From assembly GCF_000712055.1 (NCBI RefSeq), contig NZ_JOOA01000002.1:2046001-2110000 (forward strand): a stretch of DNA of 64,000 bases, read 5' to 3'. Under the pieces are notes generated by a model, which saw only the letters and a list, made by a program, of their open reading frames with translations, made no database searches and had not been told where the DNA came from. Both the position numbers and the translations under genes were made by a program. Every line of letters begins with the position of its first letter. The first letter of the stretch is position 1. Source of the DNA: Ruminococcus sp. HUN007 (GTDB taxonomy: Bacteria > Bacillota > Clostridia > Oscillospirales > Ruminococcaceae). Positions 52,177 through 61,694 of this stretch are shown here, piece by piece.

Positions 52177-52636
52177 GTTTTTAACATTACCTTTCTGATT
52201 AAACGCGGTTAACTGTACAGCGTTATTAAAAAAATAATAAATATAAAAAAGAAAGTTAACAGCCGTAGCAGCAGGGAGTGTTGATTTGTGTAAAAGTGCG
52301 TTAACTGACGCAGAATCCGTACAACCCGGGTCAACACTGCTCTTTTGAATGAATGTTAACTGAAGGGGAGAACATTTTTCCATGTGAAAATGTTCGAATT
52401 CTGTGGAGTTGAATCTAAAAAACTTGTGGATAATATTTTTGAAAATCTGATTTCTCAACAGTTAACTTTTCACAGTATCCAAAAACAATTTCACGTTAAC
52501 CTTCAAATCCGGTTGAAATTTGGTGGGTTAACTCGCACGTAAAACCGTTAACGCAGTGTTCCGGAACAGTTGAATTTTTCAACCGACTTTTCCACATTGT
52601 GTTGAAACTGTTGTGGAAAAGCTATTGAATAGCTGT
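52177..52636. other. dnaA-dnaN intergenic region, probable part of oriC
   Basis: 460 bp. DnaA boxes: TTATCCACA (minus, 52425-52433), TTTTCCACA (52588-52596) and its reverse TGTGGAAAA (52612-52620). An AT-rich stretch (52226-52254) could be the unwinding element. Eight GTTAAC palindromes occur at 52208, 52255, 52300, 52355, 52461, 52495, 52527 and 52547. Position beside dnaA supports origin function. Confidence 0.8.
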
Positions 52637-54022
52637 TTATTTTCCTTTGTCACGGATATTTTTTATGATGTCATCTACCATTTCACGGAGATTTGAATCG
52701 GTTTTAAGGTTATGTTCAACACTGTTTATGGCATATACTATTGTAGAATGGTCACGGCCGCCGAATTCCGTTCCGATTGAAGCAAGTGACATCTGTGTTA
52801 TTTCCCTGACTACGTAAATAGCGACTTTACGGGCTGTCGAGATCTGTGATGAACGTTTCTGGGAACGTATATCTTCAGGTGTGACGTTGTATACATTAGC
52901 AACTTCACCGATTATCTTTTCCACTGTAATAGGTATAGGCTGATCGTCGTTGAGAATGTCTCTTATAACGCTCTGAGCCATGGCGATCGTCGGAGGACTG
53001 CCTGCAAGATGCTTAAGTGCCTTGAGTTTTTTTACTGCTCCCTCGAGCTGCCTTATATTTGTTTTGAGTCTGTTTGCAATGAATTCTGAGACTTCGTCAG
53101 GAAGATTCAGTTCCAGAAGTTCTGCTTTTCTTCTGATAATGGCGATTCTTGTTTCGAAATCAGGAGTGGAGATATCTGCAATGAGTCCCCATTCAAATCT
53201 GTTTCTGATCCTGTCTTCGAGTGTTTTGATGTCCTTAGGAGGCTTATCTGATGTAAGGACGATCTGGCGGCCGTCTTTGTGGAGCTCATTGAATGTATGG
53301 AAAAATTCTTCCTGGGTACTTTCCTTGCCTGCAATGAACTGTACATCATCGACCAGAAGTACGTCAGCCTTGCGGTATTTTTCGTGGAAAGTGGTGGTTT
53401 CCTTTTTCATCTTTATTGCTTCAATAAGTTCATTTGAGAAAGTTTCGCCTGTTACATATACAATGTTTATATCAGGCTTGCGGCTTTTCATTTCATTTGA
53501 GATGGCTGTAAGAAGATGTGTTTTGCCAAGTCCGCTCGGACCGTAAATGAAAAGAGGGTTATAGGTTCTGCCGTTATTGTCGTTGTTGCCTTTTGCAACT
53601 GCTGTACATGCAGCGTAGGCGAACTGATTTGAACTGCCTACTATAAAAGTATCAAATGTGTAGTCGTATTCAGCTCCCTCGAAATTTTCCTCAAGCTGTC
53701 TGCTTATGATGTCAATCTGCGTGGTATCGAATTTTTTTACGCTGCTCTGCGGATCCTGTGTTGTGATAACTATGTCAGGCTCGATGCCTGTTACCTCGAG
53801 AAAAGCTTTTTTAAAAGTTGCTTCATAGTTTGATACGAATGTGTTTTTCTGAAAATCTGTTGCAAAAAAGAGTGTTACCTGTTTCCCGTCGAAGTCACGT
53901 GCTTCGAGAGGAACGATCCAGAGTTTATACGCTGTTTCCTGTACTGCTCCTGAATCAAGACAATGTTTTTTGACTTTCTCAAAAAGCTCATCAAAAGAGT
54001 TAAAGGAATAGCCTTCCGGCAT
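52637..54022 (-). CDS. dnaA: Replication initiator DnaA
   Basis: 461 aa from ATG 54022, chosen because AGGAGG is 9 nt upstream; ATG 54031 directly abuts that site. Domain I (SFNSFDELFEKVKKHC; AYKLWIVPLEARDF), Walker A FIYGPSGLGKTHLL, Walker B VLLVDDVQFIAGKES, sensor and arginine-finger region NRFEWGLIADIS, and the box-binding end FGGRDHSTIVYAINSVEHN. Complete. Confidence 0.98.
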   Translation of the reverse strand: MPEGYSFNSFDELFEKVKKHCLDSGAVQETAYKLWIVPLEARDFDGKQVTLFFATDFQKNTFVSNYEATFKKAFLEVTGIEPDIVITTQDPQSSVKKFDTTQIDIISRQLEENFEGAEYDYTFDTFIVGSSNQFAYAACTAVAKGNNDNNGRTYNPLFIYGPSGLGKTHLLTAISNEMKSRKPDINIVYVTGETFSNELIEAIKMKKETTTFHEKYRKADVLLVDDVQFIAGKESTQEEFFHTFNELHKDGRQIVLTSDKPPKDIKTLEDRIRNRFEWGLIADISTPDFETRIAIIRRKAELLELNLPDEVSEFIANRLKTNIRQLEGAVKKLKALKHLAGSPPTIAMAQSVIRDILNDDQPIPITVEKIIGEVANVYNVTPEDIRSQKRSSQISTARKVAIYVVREITQMSLASIGTEFGGRDHSTIVYAINSVEHNLKTDSNLREMVDDIIKNIRDKGK

Positions 54023-54131
54023 TGTTTTCATCCTCCTGTATAATATTTTCCGGATCGTTTCGTTAACTGTCTCCCACTGCTCCGGATCTGTTGGTCGTGA
54101 CCTTAAAAAGGACACAATTACAATTATTATC

Positions 54132-54166
54132 ATTATAACACAGCCAAAAGATTTTTTCAAGTTAAC
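54132..54166 (-). promoter_or_regulatory. dnaA promoter with adjacent GTTAAC
   Basis: TTGAAA-17-TATAAT on the minus strand, with GTTAAC (54161-54166) directly upstream of the -35, a position suited to a regulator. Confidence 0.7.
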
Positions 54167-54350
54167 TATTCAGATGCAGAAAAATCAGATTTAGTGTCTT
54201 TTCCCCGAAAAAACGGGGTGCCTGCGTTAACTTTCCGTTAACCGCAGCTCGTTAACGAAATATATTTATGCAGGTTACGTTATATAGTATAGATTTTAAG
54301 CCTTGTAATTGTGGGATTGATACATTATTTTTTTTATTTCCGAAAAACAC

Positions 54351-54380
54351 TTGACACAGCTGTTTATGTTGGGATATAAT
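54351..54380 (+). promoter_or_regulatory. rpmH operon promoter
   Basis: TTGACA, 18-nt spacer, TATAAT; about 150-nt leader before rpmH. Confidence 0.75.
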
Positions 54381-54527
54381 TTATTATTGCAGGGTTATGT
54401 TATTTATTCATTATTCATTTTTTCATGAATATTTAAGCTGCTATTATCAGCTTACAGCACGAATAAAACTGTAGGGCACACTACCGGGTGCCTTGTATAT
54501 TAAATTAAGACACTGGAGGTAATAGTA

Positions 54528-54662
54528 ATGAAAAGAACTTATCAGCCAAAGAAGATCCACAGAAAGAAGGAGCACGGCTTCAGAAAGAGAATGTCTACAG
54601 CTAACGGACGCAAGGTTCTTGCAAGAAGACGTTCAAAGGGCAGAGCAAGACTCACTCACTAA
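54528..54662 (+). CDS. rpmH: Ribosomal protein L34
   Basis: 44 aa: [18 protein letters not shown] start, [17 protein letters not shown] core and KGRARLTH end, as in all L34 proteins. GGAGG 11 nt before the ATG. First gene of the rpmH-rnpA-yidD-yidC-jag run, transcribed away from dnaA. Confidence 0.98.
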   Translation: MKRTYQPKKIHRKKEHGFRKRMSTANGRKVLARRRSKGRARLTH

Positions 54663-54784
54663 TTTGTTTTCAGCTGGTCAGTGACGGTATCCCGTTGCTG
54701 ACAGCAACAATTTATTTACTATGTCATGAAGGCCACAATTTGTTTTGATTTTGTGGTCTATTTAATTAATAAGAAAACATTTTT

Positions 54785-55147
54785 ATGGTTTATACTGAGG
54801 TATTAAATAAAAATAAAGATTTTCTGGATCTGTACAGGCATGGAAAGTCAATAGTCTCAAAGACTGTTGTTATCTACTTCAAACCAAACGGACTTCCGTG
54901 CAACAGATTCGGCATAACAGCCGGAAAAAAAGTCGGCAATGCTGTTATGAGAAACCGTGCAAAACGAATAATAAGACAGGCTTATCGTGATAATGAACTT
55001 TTGTTTCCTGTCGGCATTGACATTGTTTTTGTTGCCAGAAGGTCTGCTGCAGAGGTAAAGGAAGATGTGCTCGACAGCTACATAAAGAAATATGCTGCCG
55101 GTCAGATAAATGCATATCTGTCACAGACGGAGGAAAACAATCAATGA
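54785..55147 (+). CDS. rnpA: Ribonuclease P protein component
   Basis: 120 aa. Protein cofactor for tRNA 5' processing. Signature GNAVMRNRAKRIIRQAYR at about 57-74, basic helix, and FVARRSAAEV. No clear ribosome site before the ATG, and the 122-bp gap after rpmH contains a GGCCACAA/TTGTGGTC hairpin (about 54730-54757), so expression may be lower than for rpmH. Confidence 0.96.
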   Translation: MVYTEVLNKNKDFLDLYRHGKSIVSKTVVIYFKPNGLPCNRFGITAGKKVGNAVMRNRAKRIIRQAYRDNELLFPVGIDIVFVARRSAAEVKEDVLDSYIKKYAAGQINAYLSQTEENNQ

Positions 55148-55416
55148 GATCGTTCATGATCAGACTGTATCTGCTTCCTGTCAGGCTTTACAGGAGATTC
55201 ATATCTCCTCTTTTTCCACCCTGCTGTCGTTTTACTCCTACATGTTCTGCATACGCCGTAACTGCAATAGAAAGATTCGGTATCATAAAAGGAACAGTAC
55301 TTTCCGCATGGCGTATACTCAGATGCAATCCGTTCTGCAAAGGCGGTATCGACAATGTTCCGGAGGAATTCATTTTATTCAAGAAAAGAAGACAAGATGG
55401 AGGAGATAATACTTGA
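55144..55416 (+). CDS. yidD: Membrane protein insertion efficiency factor YidD
   Basis: 90 aa, overlapping rnpA by 4 bp. Amphipathic start RLYLLPVRLYRRFISPLF, then CCRFTPTCSAYAVTAIERFG and ILRCNPFCKGGID, the conserved Cys-Pro pattern of the family. Confidence 0.96.
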   Translation: MRSFMIRLYLLPVRLYRRFISPLFPPCCRFTPTCSAYAVTAIERFGIIKGTVLSAWRILRCNPFCKGGIDNVPEEFILFKKRRQDGGDNT

Positions 55417-56591
55417 AAATTTTAGGTTATCCGCTTGGCTGGATAATGTACGGCATTTATAATTTCTGCAAGAGCTACGGACTGTCGCTTATCATATTTG
55501 CCATACTGACAAAGGCTATTCTGCTTCCGCTCAATATCAAGAGTCAGCAGAGTGCAGCAAAGATGCGTGCACTGAATCCTAAGCTCGAAAAAATCAAAAA
55601 AAGTTTTTCAAATAATCCGCAGCGAATTCAGGAAGAGCAGATGAAACTTCAGACTGAGGAAGGCGTAAACCCGATGGCAGGATGTCTGCCGGCGCTTATT
55701 CAGTTTCCTATACTTTTTGGTATCGTAGACGTTGTTTACAAGCCTCTGACACATATTCTGCGTTTCAGCAGGGAAACTCTTTCAGCTGCTCACGATATAC
55801 TTGAAAAAATTCCTGATATCTCAAAAACAGATCTTTCTCCGAACTATCAGGAACTTGCTATTATCAAATATGCCACTAATCCTTCATACAGCAGCTATTT
55901 TTCGGAAATGGGCAGTGATTTTGTAACAAAGATCAATGACTTTCAGGAGCACAACATGTTCCTCGGATATATCAACCTTGCTACAAAGGCTGATCTTCAT
56001 CCGCAGGCGTGGACAGCAGGTGCGATTGCACTTATTGTCATTCCGGTCCTTTCAGGTCTTGTAAATCTTGCTACTACATTTATTTCACAGCTCCACCAGA
56101 AGAAGACCAATCCGGCAGCTGCAACAATGGGAAGCATGAATCTTATGATGTACGGTATGTCAGTATTCTACATCTGGTTCTCATTTTCGATCCCTTCAGG
56201 TGCGGCATTCTACTGGACAGTTTCAGGACTTCTCGGTCTTATCCAGATGATCGCTTTCAATCAGTACTACACACAGGAAAGATGTGAAGCACTTCTGGCA
56301 GCTGACAAGGAAAAGAACAAAAACAAAAAGCCGGGATTTATGGCAAAGCTTATGGAGCAGCAGCAGGAAATGCTGGCTCAGCAGAACGGTACTTCTGATG
56401 TTTATTCAGGTTCTGCCGCAAAGGCAAGAGGCGGACTTTCAAAGTCTGAGTACAATGAAAAAACAAGAAATGCTTTAAACGAAGCAAGAAAGATAATTGA
56501 TGTTAAATACACCGATGAGGGTACGGACGATGATGCACTTGAGGCGGCAAGAAGACGTATGGCTCAGAAATACGGTGATGACACAGAATAA
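55413..56591 (+). CDS. yidC: Membrane protein insertase YidC/OxaA
   Basis: 392 aa from a TTG at 55413 overlapping the yidD stop, with GGAGG upstream. Five membrane segments: YGLSLIIFAILTKAILLP, GCLPALIQFPILFGIVDVVY, a middle pair, and AFYWTVSGLLGLIQMIAF; conserved positive residue region LNIKSQQSAAKMRALNPK. A long charged tail follows. No lipoprotein signal, which is usual for some clostridial types. Confidence 0.95.
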   Translation: MKILGYPLGWIMYGIYNFCKSYGLSLIIFAILTKAILLPLNIKSQQSAAKMRALNPKLEKIKKSFSNNPQRIQEEQMKLQTEEGVNPMAGCLPALIQFPILFGIVDVVYKPLTHILRFSRETLSAAHDILEKIPDISKTDLSPNYQELAIIKYATNPSYSSYFSEMGSDFVTKINDFQEHNMFLGYINLATKADLHPQAWTAGAIALIVIPVLSGLVNLATTFISQLHQKKTNPAAATMGSMNLMMYGMSVFYIWFSFSIPSGAAFYWTVSGLLGLIQMIAFNQYYTQERCEALLAADKEKNKNKKPGFMAKLMEQQQEMLAQQNGTSDVYSGSAAKARGGLSKSEYNEKTRNALNEARKIIDVKYTDEGTDDDALEAARRRMAQKYGDDTE

Positions 56592-56626
56592 ATTTTTAGT
56601 TCTAATCAGTAAAAAGGAGTGATTGA

Positions 56627-57544
56627 ATGAAAAACGTATTTATCGGCAAAACAGTTGAAGAAGCTAAAATGAAAGCAGCAGAAGAGTTTGGTGTATCAGT
56701 ATCAGAGATCAGTTTTACTGTTCTTGAAGAACCAAAGAAGGGTCTTTTCGGACTCATCAAGGGCGATGCAAGAGTAGAAGCTGTATATGATCCTGCTGAA
56801 CCGGCGGCAGCAGGTGCAGTACCGGTTGCTGAGGTAACTGTTAGTGAAACAGCAGTTCCTGCAGAATCACCTGCAGAGACAGAAGCACCTAAGCCTGCAA
56901 AGAAATTTGACGGCAGCAAGGCTGAAGCAGCAGTTGAGTATATTCTCAATATTTTCGATAAGATGGGTGTTAAAGCAGAGTATACTTATGAAGAAACTGA
57001 GGACGGCGTAATAATCAACCTCAGCAGTGATGACACAAGCTTTATTATCGGCAGAAGAGGCGAGAACCTTGATGCTATCCAGTACTTAGCTTCAATGTTC
57101 TGCAACAGAATAGATGATGAGTACTACAGAGTTGTTCTTGACAGCAACGGATACAGGGAAAAGAGAAAGAAGACTCTTGAAGATCTTGCAAAGAAGATCG
57201 CAAAGAATGTACTCAGATCAGGACGTTCCACAGTTCTTGAACCGATGAATCCTTACGAAAGAAGGATCATTCATTCAATGATCTCAGAAATAGAAGGCGT
57301 TTCTTCACGTTCTGTAGGTGAGGAACCATACAGAAAGATCATCATTTCATCACTTGTGAAGAAAGAACGCAGACACGGTGACAAACGCGGCGGCAAGGGC
57401 GGCGGACGCAGAGGCGGTGACAGAAAGAACAGAAACTTCGAGCCAAAGTCACTTGATCTTAAGACAAGCTTTGAAAAGGACTATAAAAAACCAAAGCCGG
57501 AGGATGACCTCAAGGCTGGTCTTTACGGAAAAATCGAAATATGA
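56627..57544 (+). CDS. jag: Jag/KhpB RNA-binding protein
   Basis: 305 aa. Jag-N domain (FIGKTVEEAKMKAAEEFGV; PKKGLFGLIKGDARVEA), an Ala/Pro/Glu linker (65-105), a KH domain (IIGRRGENLDAIQYLASM), and an R3H domain (MNPYERRIIHSMISEIEG). The end has a Gly/Arg-rich basic segment (GGKGGGRRGGDRKNR). Follows yidC as usual. Confidence 0.95.
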   Translation: MKNVFIGKTVEEAKMKAAEEFGVSVSEISFTVLEEPKKGLFGLIKGDARVEAVYDPAEPAAAGAVPVAEVTVSETAVPAESPAETEAPKPAKKFDGSKAEAAVEYILNIFDKMGVKAEYTYEETEDGVIINLSSDDTSFIIGRRGENLDAIQYLASMFCNRIDDEYYRVVLDSNGYREKRKKTLEDLAKKIAKNVLRSGRSTVLEPMNPYERRIIHSMISEIEGVSSRSVGEEPYRKIIISSLVKKERRHGDKRGGKGGGRRGGDRKNRNFEPKSLDLKTSFEKDYKKPKPEDDLKAGLYGKIEI

Positions 57545-57623
57545 TCATTGTTTCCCCGGTGAAATTATCTTTCATCGGGGAAATGTTTAGTTATATAGTA
57601 TCAGAGGACGGTGCGGAAAATTT

Positions 57624-58988
57624 ATGTCTACAGTTGCAGCAATATCAACACCTAATGCGGTCGGAGGAATCGCAGTTATAAGGATATCCGGCGAAGATGC
57701 ATTTGCGGTATCTGACAGGGTGTTCAAGGCTTACAGTGGAAAAAAGGTTTCTGAAATGGAGGGTTACACCTGTGCCTACGGTGAAGTTTCGGAAAAAGGT
57801 GAAAAACTTGATGATGTTGTTCTGACGGTTTTCCGTGCACCGAAAAGCTATACAGGCGAGGACGTTGCCGAGATCTCATGTCACGGAGGTCTTTTTATAA
57901 CCAGACAGATACTCAGACTCGTGCTTGCTTCGGGAGCAGAGCTTGCTGAACCGGGTGAGTTTACGAAAAGGGCATTTTTAAACGGAAAAATGTCACTTAC
58001 ACAGGCTGAAGCGGTAATGGACGTAATTTCGTCGACAGGAAAGAATGAACTTAAGTTTGCCGTTGCTCTGAAGGACGGAGCGATGTTCAGAAGAATTACT
58101 TCGGTAAGGGAAAAGCTTGTGAAGATCCTTGGTGATCTTGCGGCCTGGGCCGATTATCCGGAGGAAGAAGACATTCCGTTTGTCGAGCCGGATAAGCTTG
58201 AAGCAGATCTTGTGGATATCAGATCAGATCTTATGAAACTTTCTGCTACCTACGACTACGGAAAGATAATACGCGAGGGTATAAATACCGTTATTGTCGG
58301 CAGACCGAATGTGGGCAAGTCAACGCTCATGAACTGTCTGAGCGGATATGAGCGAAGTATCGTTACGAATATTGCCGGAACGACAAGAGATGTTGTAGAG
58401 GAGTATGTAAAGATAGGCGAGCTTACCATCCGTCTTTCCGATACTGCCGGCATAAGAAACACTGATGACCAGATAGAACAGCGCGGTGTCGAGATAGCCT
58501 ACGGAAAAATAAAGGAAGCTGACCTTATACTTGCTGTTTTTGACTCATCGGAGCATCTTTCAGATGATGACAGAAAGATCATCGATTCACTTAAGGAAAG
58601 AAATGCGATAGCTCTTCTTAACAAATCGGACAAGGAGAGGGTCGCTGATATAGAATATCTGCGTGAGCATTTTAAATATGTTATAGAAATATCCGCCAAG
58701 ACTTCCGGCGGTATCGAGGGACTTGAAGAGGTACTTGAAAAGATGTTCATAAACGAGGAGATCGATTCGAACGACGGTATCATCGCAAATGAACGTCAGA
58801 AGCTATGCCTTGAAATGTCACTTGATTCAGTGAATGAAGCTCTTGCTGCACTGAAGGCGGGCGAGAGCCTTGATGCGGTAACTGTTGTTATAGACGAAGC
58901 TCTTGCAGCTCTTCTGAAGCTTACAGGTGAAAAAGTTACGGACAGTGTGGTAGATGAAGTATTCTCACGCTTCTGCGTCGGAAAGTAG
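57624..58988 (+). CDS. mnmE: tRNA modification GTPase MnmE
   Basis: 454 aa. With MnmG makes the cmnm5 group on wobble uridine. IAAISTPN-like start (VAAISTPNAVGGIAVIRISG), the AEPGEFTKRAFLNGKM motif, G domain GRPNVGKSTLMNCL, DTAGIR, NKSD, and the C-terminal RFCVGK, whose Cys is the conserved one. 15 bp before mnmG. Confidence 0.97.
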   Translation: MSTVAAISTPNAVGGIAVIRISGEDAFAVSDRVFKAYSGKKVSEMEGYTCAYGEVSEKGEKLDDVVLTVFRAPKSYTGEDVAEISCHGGLFITRQILRLVLASGAELAEPGEFTKRAFLNGKMSLTQAEAVMDVISSTGKNELKFAVALKDGAMFRRITSVREKLVKILGDLAAWADYPEEEDIPFVEPDKLEADLVDIRSDLMKLSATYDYGKIIREGINTVIVGRPNVGKSTLMNCLSGYERSIVTNIAGTTRDVVEEYVKIGELTIRLSDTAGIRNTDDQIEQRGVEIAYGKIKEADLILAVFDSSEHLSDDDRKIIDSLKERNAIALLNKSDKERVADIEYLREHFKYVIEISAKTSGGIEGLEEVLEKMFINEEIDSNDGIIANERQKLCLEMSLDSVNEALAALKAGESLDAVTVVIDEALAALLKLTGEKVTDSVVDEVFSRFCVGK

Positions 58989-59003
58989 GAAAGGAAAGTT
59001 TTA

Positions 59004-60896
59004 ATGGAATATACAATGGGAAGTTATGATGTTATTGTTGTCGGTGCGGGACATGCCGGAGTTGAAGCAGCACTTGCAGCTGCAAGACTGGGATGCAGTA
59101 CAGCTCTTTTTACCATTTCTCTCGACCAGATCAGCAATATGCCGTGTAATCCTTCCATAGGCGGCACAGCAAAGGGTCACCTTGTACGTGAGATCGATGC
59201 ACTGGGCGGACAGATGGGAAAGAGTGCCGACAAGTGCTTTATCCAGAGCAGAATGCTCAACCGCGGACGCGGTCCGGCTGTTCACAGCCTCAGAGTTCAG
59301 GCTGACAGAAAACTCTATCACCGTTACATGAAGCATGTCTGTGAGTCGGAAAAGAATCTTGACATAAAGCAGGCTGAAGTTGCAGCAATTCTTACCGAAG
59401 ACGGAAAGATAACGGGTATAAGAACACTTCTCGGTGCGGAATATTCGGCGAAGGCGGTTATTATTTCAACCGGTACCTATCTCAGAGGCAAGATACATGT
59501 AGGTGAATCATCATACAACGGCGGACCGGATGCTACTATCGCTCCGATGAAACTGACTGATTCACTTAAGGAAAACGGCATTGAACTGAGAAGATTCAAG
59601 ACAGGTACTCCGTGCCGTGTTCATAAGAGAAGCATCAATTTTGACGTTCTTGAAAGACAGGACGGCGATGAGGATATCGTTCCGTTCTCATTTGAAACTG
59701 ACAAGAGCACACTGAAGAATCAGGTAAGCTGTTATGTTTCCTATACAAATGCTGAAACACACAGGGTAATAAAGGAAAACCTTCACCGTTCACCGCTTTA
59801 CGGCGGACTTATCGAAGGTGTTGGACCGAGATACTGCCCGTCCATCGAGGACAAGGTGGTACGTTTTGCCGACAAGGAAAGACATCAGCTCTTCATTGAA
59901 CCGATGGGTCTTGATACGGATGAATATTATCTGCAGGGCATGTCATCATCGCTTCCTGAGGATGTTCAGCTTGCATTTTTAAGAACGATAAAGGGACTTG
60001 AAAATGTTGAGATCATGCGTCCTGCCTATGCGATAGAATATGACTGCTGCGATCCTACACAGCTGCTTCCTACACTTGAATTCAGAAAATTAAGTGGACT
60101 TTACGGAGCAGGACAGTTCAACGGCACCAGCGGATATGAGGAGGCTGCTGCCCAGGGACTTGTTGCAGGTATCAACGCTGCACTTAAGATTCAGGGCAGG
60201 GAACCGATGATACTTGACCGTGCAAGTTCATACACAGGTACGCTCATCGATGACCTTGTAACAAAGGGATGTTCCGATCCGTACAGAATGATGACTTCAA
60301 GAAGTGAGTACAGGCTTCTGTTAAGACAGGACAACTGTGACCAGCGTCTTACTCCGATCGGACATAAAATAGGCCTTATAAGCGACGAAAGATATGAAAA
60401 GCTTCTTGAAAAGCAGAGACTTATAGCTGAGGAGTTTGAGAGAATAAGTGTTCTCAATGTACGTCCGACAGCGGAACTCAACGCATTCCTCGAAGCAAAC
60501 GGCACATCTGCCATGACTACAGGATGCAAGATGATCGACCTTATGAGAAGACCTCAGCTCAACTATTTCATGCTGAAGGACTTTGACAAACACAGACCGG
60601 AGCTTGACTACGAAGTATGTGAACAGGTCGATCTTAAGATAAAATACGACGGATACATCCAGAAGCAGATAGCTCAGGTAGAGCAGATGAGAAAGCTCGA
60701 TGGCAAGCGTCTGCCTGAGGATATCGACTACCACGAGATCAAGGGACTTCGCCTTGAAGCAGTGGAAAAGCTTTCAAAGTTTCGTCCGTTCAGCATAGGC
60801 CACGCATCAAGAATTTCCGGTGTTTCCCCGGCGGATATTTCAGTTCTTCTCATCTGGCTTGATCAGGACAGAAGAAACAGAAAGTCTGAGGTGTGA
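59004..60896 (+). CDS. mnmG: tRNA uridine modification enzyme MnmG (GidA)
   Basis: 630 aa. FAD site [25 protein letters not shown] ([19 protein letters not shown]), [34 protein letters not shown] and [16 protein letters not shown], and the C-terminal helical domain with [25 protein letters not shown] precedes the ATG at 59004. Confidence 0.98.
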   Translation: MEYTMGSYDVIVVGAGHAGVEAALAAARLGCSTALFTISLDQISNMPCNPSIGGTAKGHLVREIDALGGQMGKSADKCFIQSRMLNRGRGPAVHSLRVQADRKLYHRYMKHVCESEKNLDIKQAEVAAILTEDGKITGIRTLLGAEYSAKAVIISTGTYLRGKIHVGESSYNGGPDATIAPMKLTDSLKENGIELRRFKTGTPCRVHKRSINFDVLERQDGDEDIVPFSFETDKSTLKNQVSCYVSYTNAETHRVIKENLHRSPLYGGLIEGVGPRYCPSIEDKVVRFADKERHQLFIEPMGLDTDEYYLQGMSSSLPEDVQLAFLRTIKGLENVEIMRPAYAIEYDCCDPTQLLPTLEFRKLSGLYGAGQFNGTSGYEEAAAQGLVAGINAALKIQGREPMILDRASSYTGTLIDDLVTKGCSDPYRMMTSRSEYRLLLRQDNCDQRLTPIGHKIGLISDERYEKLLEKQRLIAEEFERISVLNVRPTAELNAFLEANGTSAMTTGCKMIDLMRRPQLNYFMLKDFDKHRPELDYEVCEQVDLKIKYDGYIQKQIAQVEQMRKLDGKRLPEDIDYHEIKGLRLEAVEKLSKFRPFSIGHASRISGVSPADISVLLIWLDQDRRNRKSEV

Positions 60897-60897
60897 C

Positions 60898-61602
60898 ATG
60901 CTTCCAGAATTTGAATTCTGCCGGAAGGCGTTTGAAGAAAACGGACTTTCGCTTACGGCGGAAGTTTATGAAAAGCTTGATATTTATGCAGAAATGCTCG
61001 TTGAGACGAATAAGGTGATGAATCTTACGGCGATAACTGAGCCGGAGGAAGTACTGATAAAGCACTTTATCGACAGCATAGCGATAACGAGGTTTGCAAA
61101 GTTCGAAGACGGAATGAAGGTCATCGACGTCGGTACGGGAGCGGGATTTCCGCTGCTTCCGGTGAAGATATACATTCCGGGACTTAAGATAACCCTTCTT
61201 GACGGACTTAACAAGAGAATAAAGTTTCTGTCAGATGTATGTGAAAAGACCGGCATAGAAGCCGAATGTATACACGAACGTGCTGAGCTTCTTGCAAAGA
61301 AGGAAGAGTACCGTGAAAAGTACGACATTGCAACGGCAAGGGCGGTTTCGGCAATGCCGGAGCTTTCGGAATACTGTCTGCCGTTTGTAAAAAAGGGCGG
61401 TATTTTCTGTGCGATGAAGGGGCCTTCCGAAGACATAAGGACTGCCGGAAATGCGCTTAAGCTTCTCGGCGGAAAGATCGAAAAGGACGAGCACTACGAA
61501 ATAAACGGTGAACAGAGAAGACTGGTTGTAGTAAAGAAAGCCGCAGTATGTCCGCCGAAATATCCGCGTGCATCCGGAAAGATAAAATCGAAGCCGTTGT
61601 AA
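60898..61602 (+). CDS. rsmG: 16S rRNA m7G527 methyltransferase RsmG
   Basis: 234 aa from ATG 60898, 1 nt after the mnmG stop, with GAGGTG upstream; the open frame from 60820 runs inside mnmG. SAM-binding DVGTGAGFPLLPVKI, NLTAITEPEEVLIKHFIDS, ITLLDGLNKRIKFLS, TARAVSAMPELSEYCLPF. End of the mnmE-mnmG-rsmG run. Confidence 0.97.
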   Translation: MLPEFEFCRKAFEENGLSLTAEVYEKLDIYAEMLVETNKVMNLTAITEPEEVLIKHFIDSIAITRFAKFEDGMKVIDVGTGAGFPLLPVKIYIPGLKITLLDGLNKRIKFLSDVCEKTGIEAECIHERAELLAKKEEYREKYDIATARAVSAMPELSEYCLPFVKKGGIFCAMKGPSEDIRTAGNALKLLGGKIEKDEHYEINGEQRRLVVVKKAAVCPPKYPRASGKIKSKPL

Positions 61603-61646
61603 TGAAAAATATCAGGAGTATGAATTTGAAAAACATTATGACAAAA

Positions 61647-61694
61647 CCAGCCGGAGTTACGGACAAAGTCCGCAGCTCCGGCTGGCTGTTTTTT
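61647..61694 (+). terminator. Terminator after rsmG
   Basis: CCAGCCGGAG pairs with CTCCGGCTGG, inner GCGGAC/GTCCGC-type pairing, then CTGTTTTTT; it also abuts the stop of the convergent gene. Confidence 0.88.

Larger units (their letters stand above)
54023..54527. other. dnaA-rpmH divergent intergenic region
   Basis: About 500 bp. dnaA promoter on the minus strand (TTGAAA 54155-54160, 17 nt, TATAAT 54132-54137); a CCCCG-AAAAAA-CGGGG hairpin (54204-54219); rpmH promoter on the plus strand (TTGACA 54351-54356, 18 nt, TATAAT 54375-54380). GTTAAC at 54062, 54161 (touching the dnaA -35), 54226, 54237 and 54251. Likely the second half of a split origin region. Confidence 0.75.
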
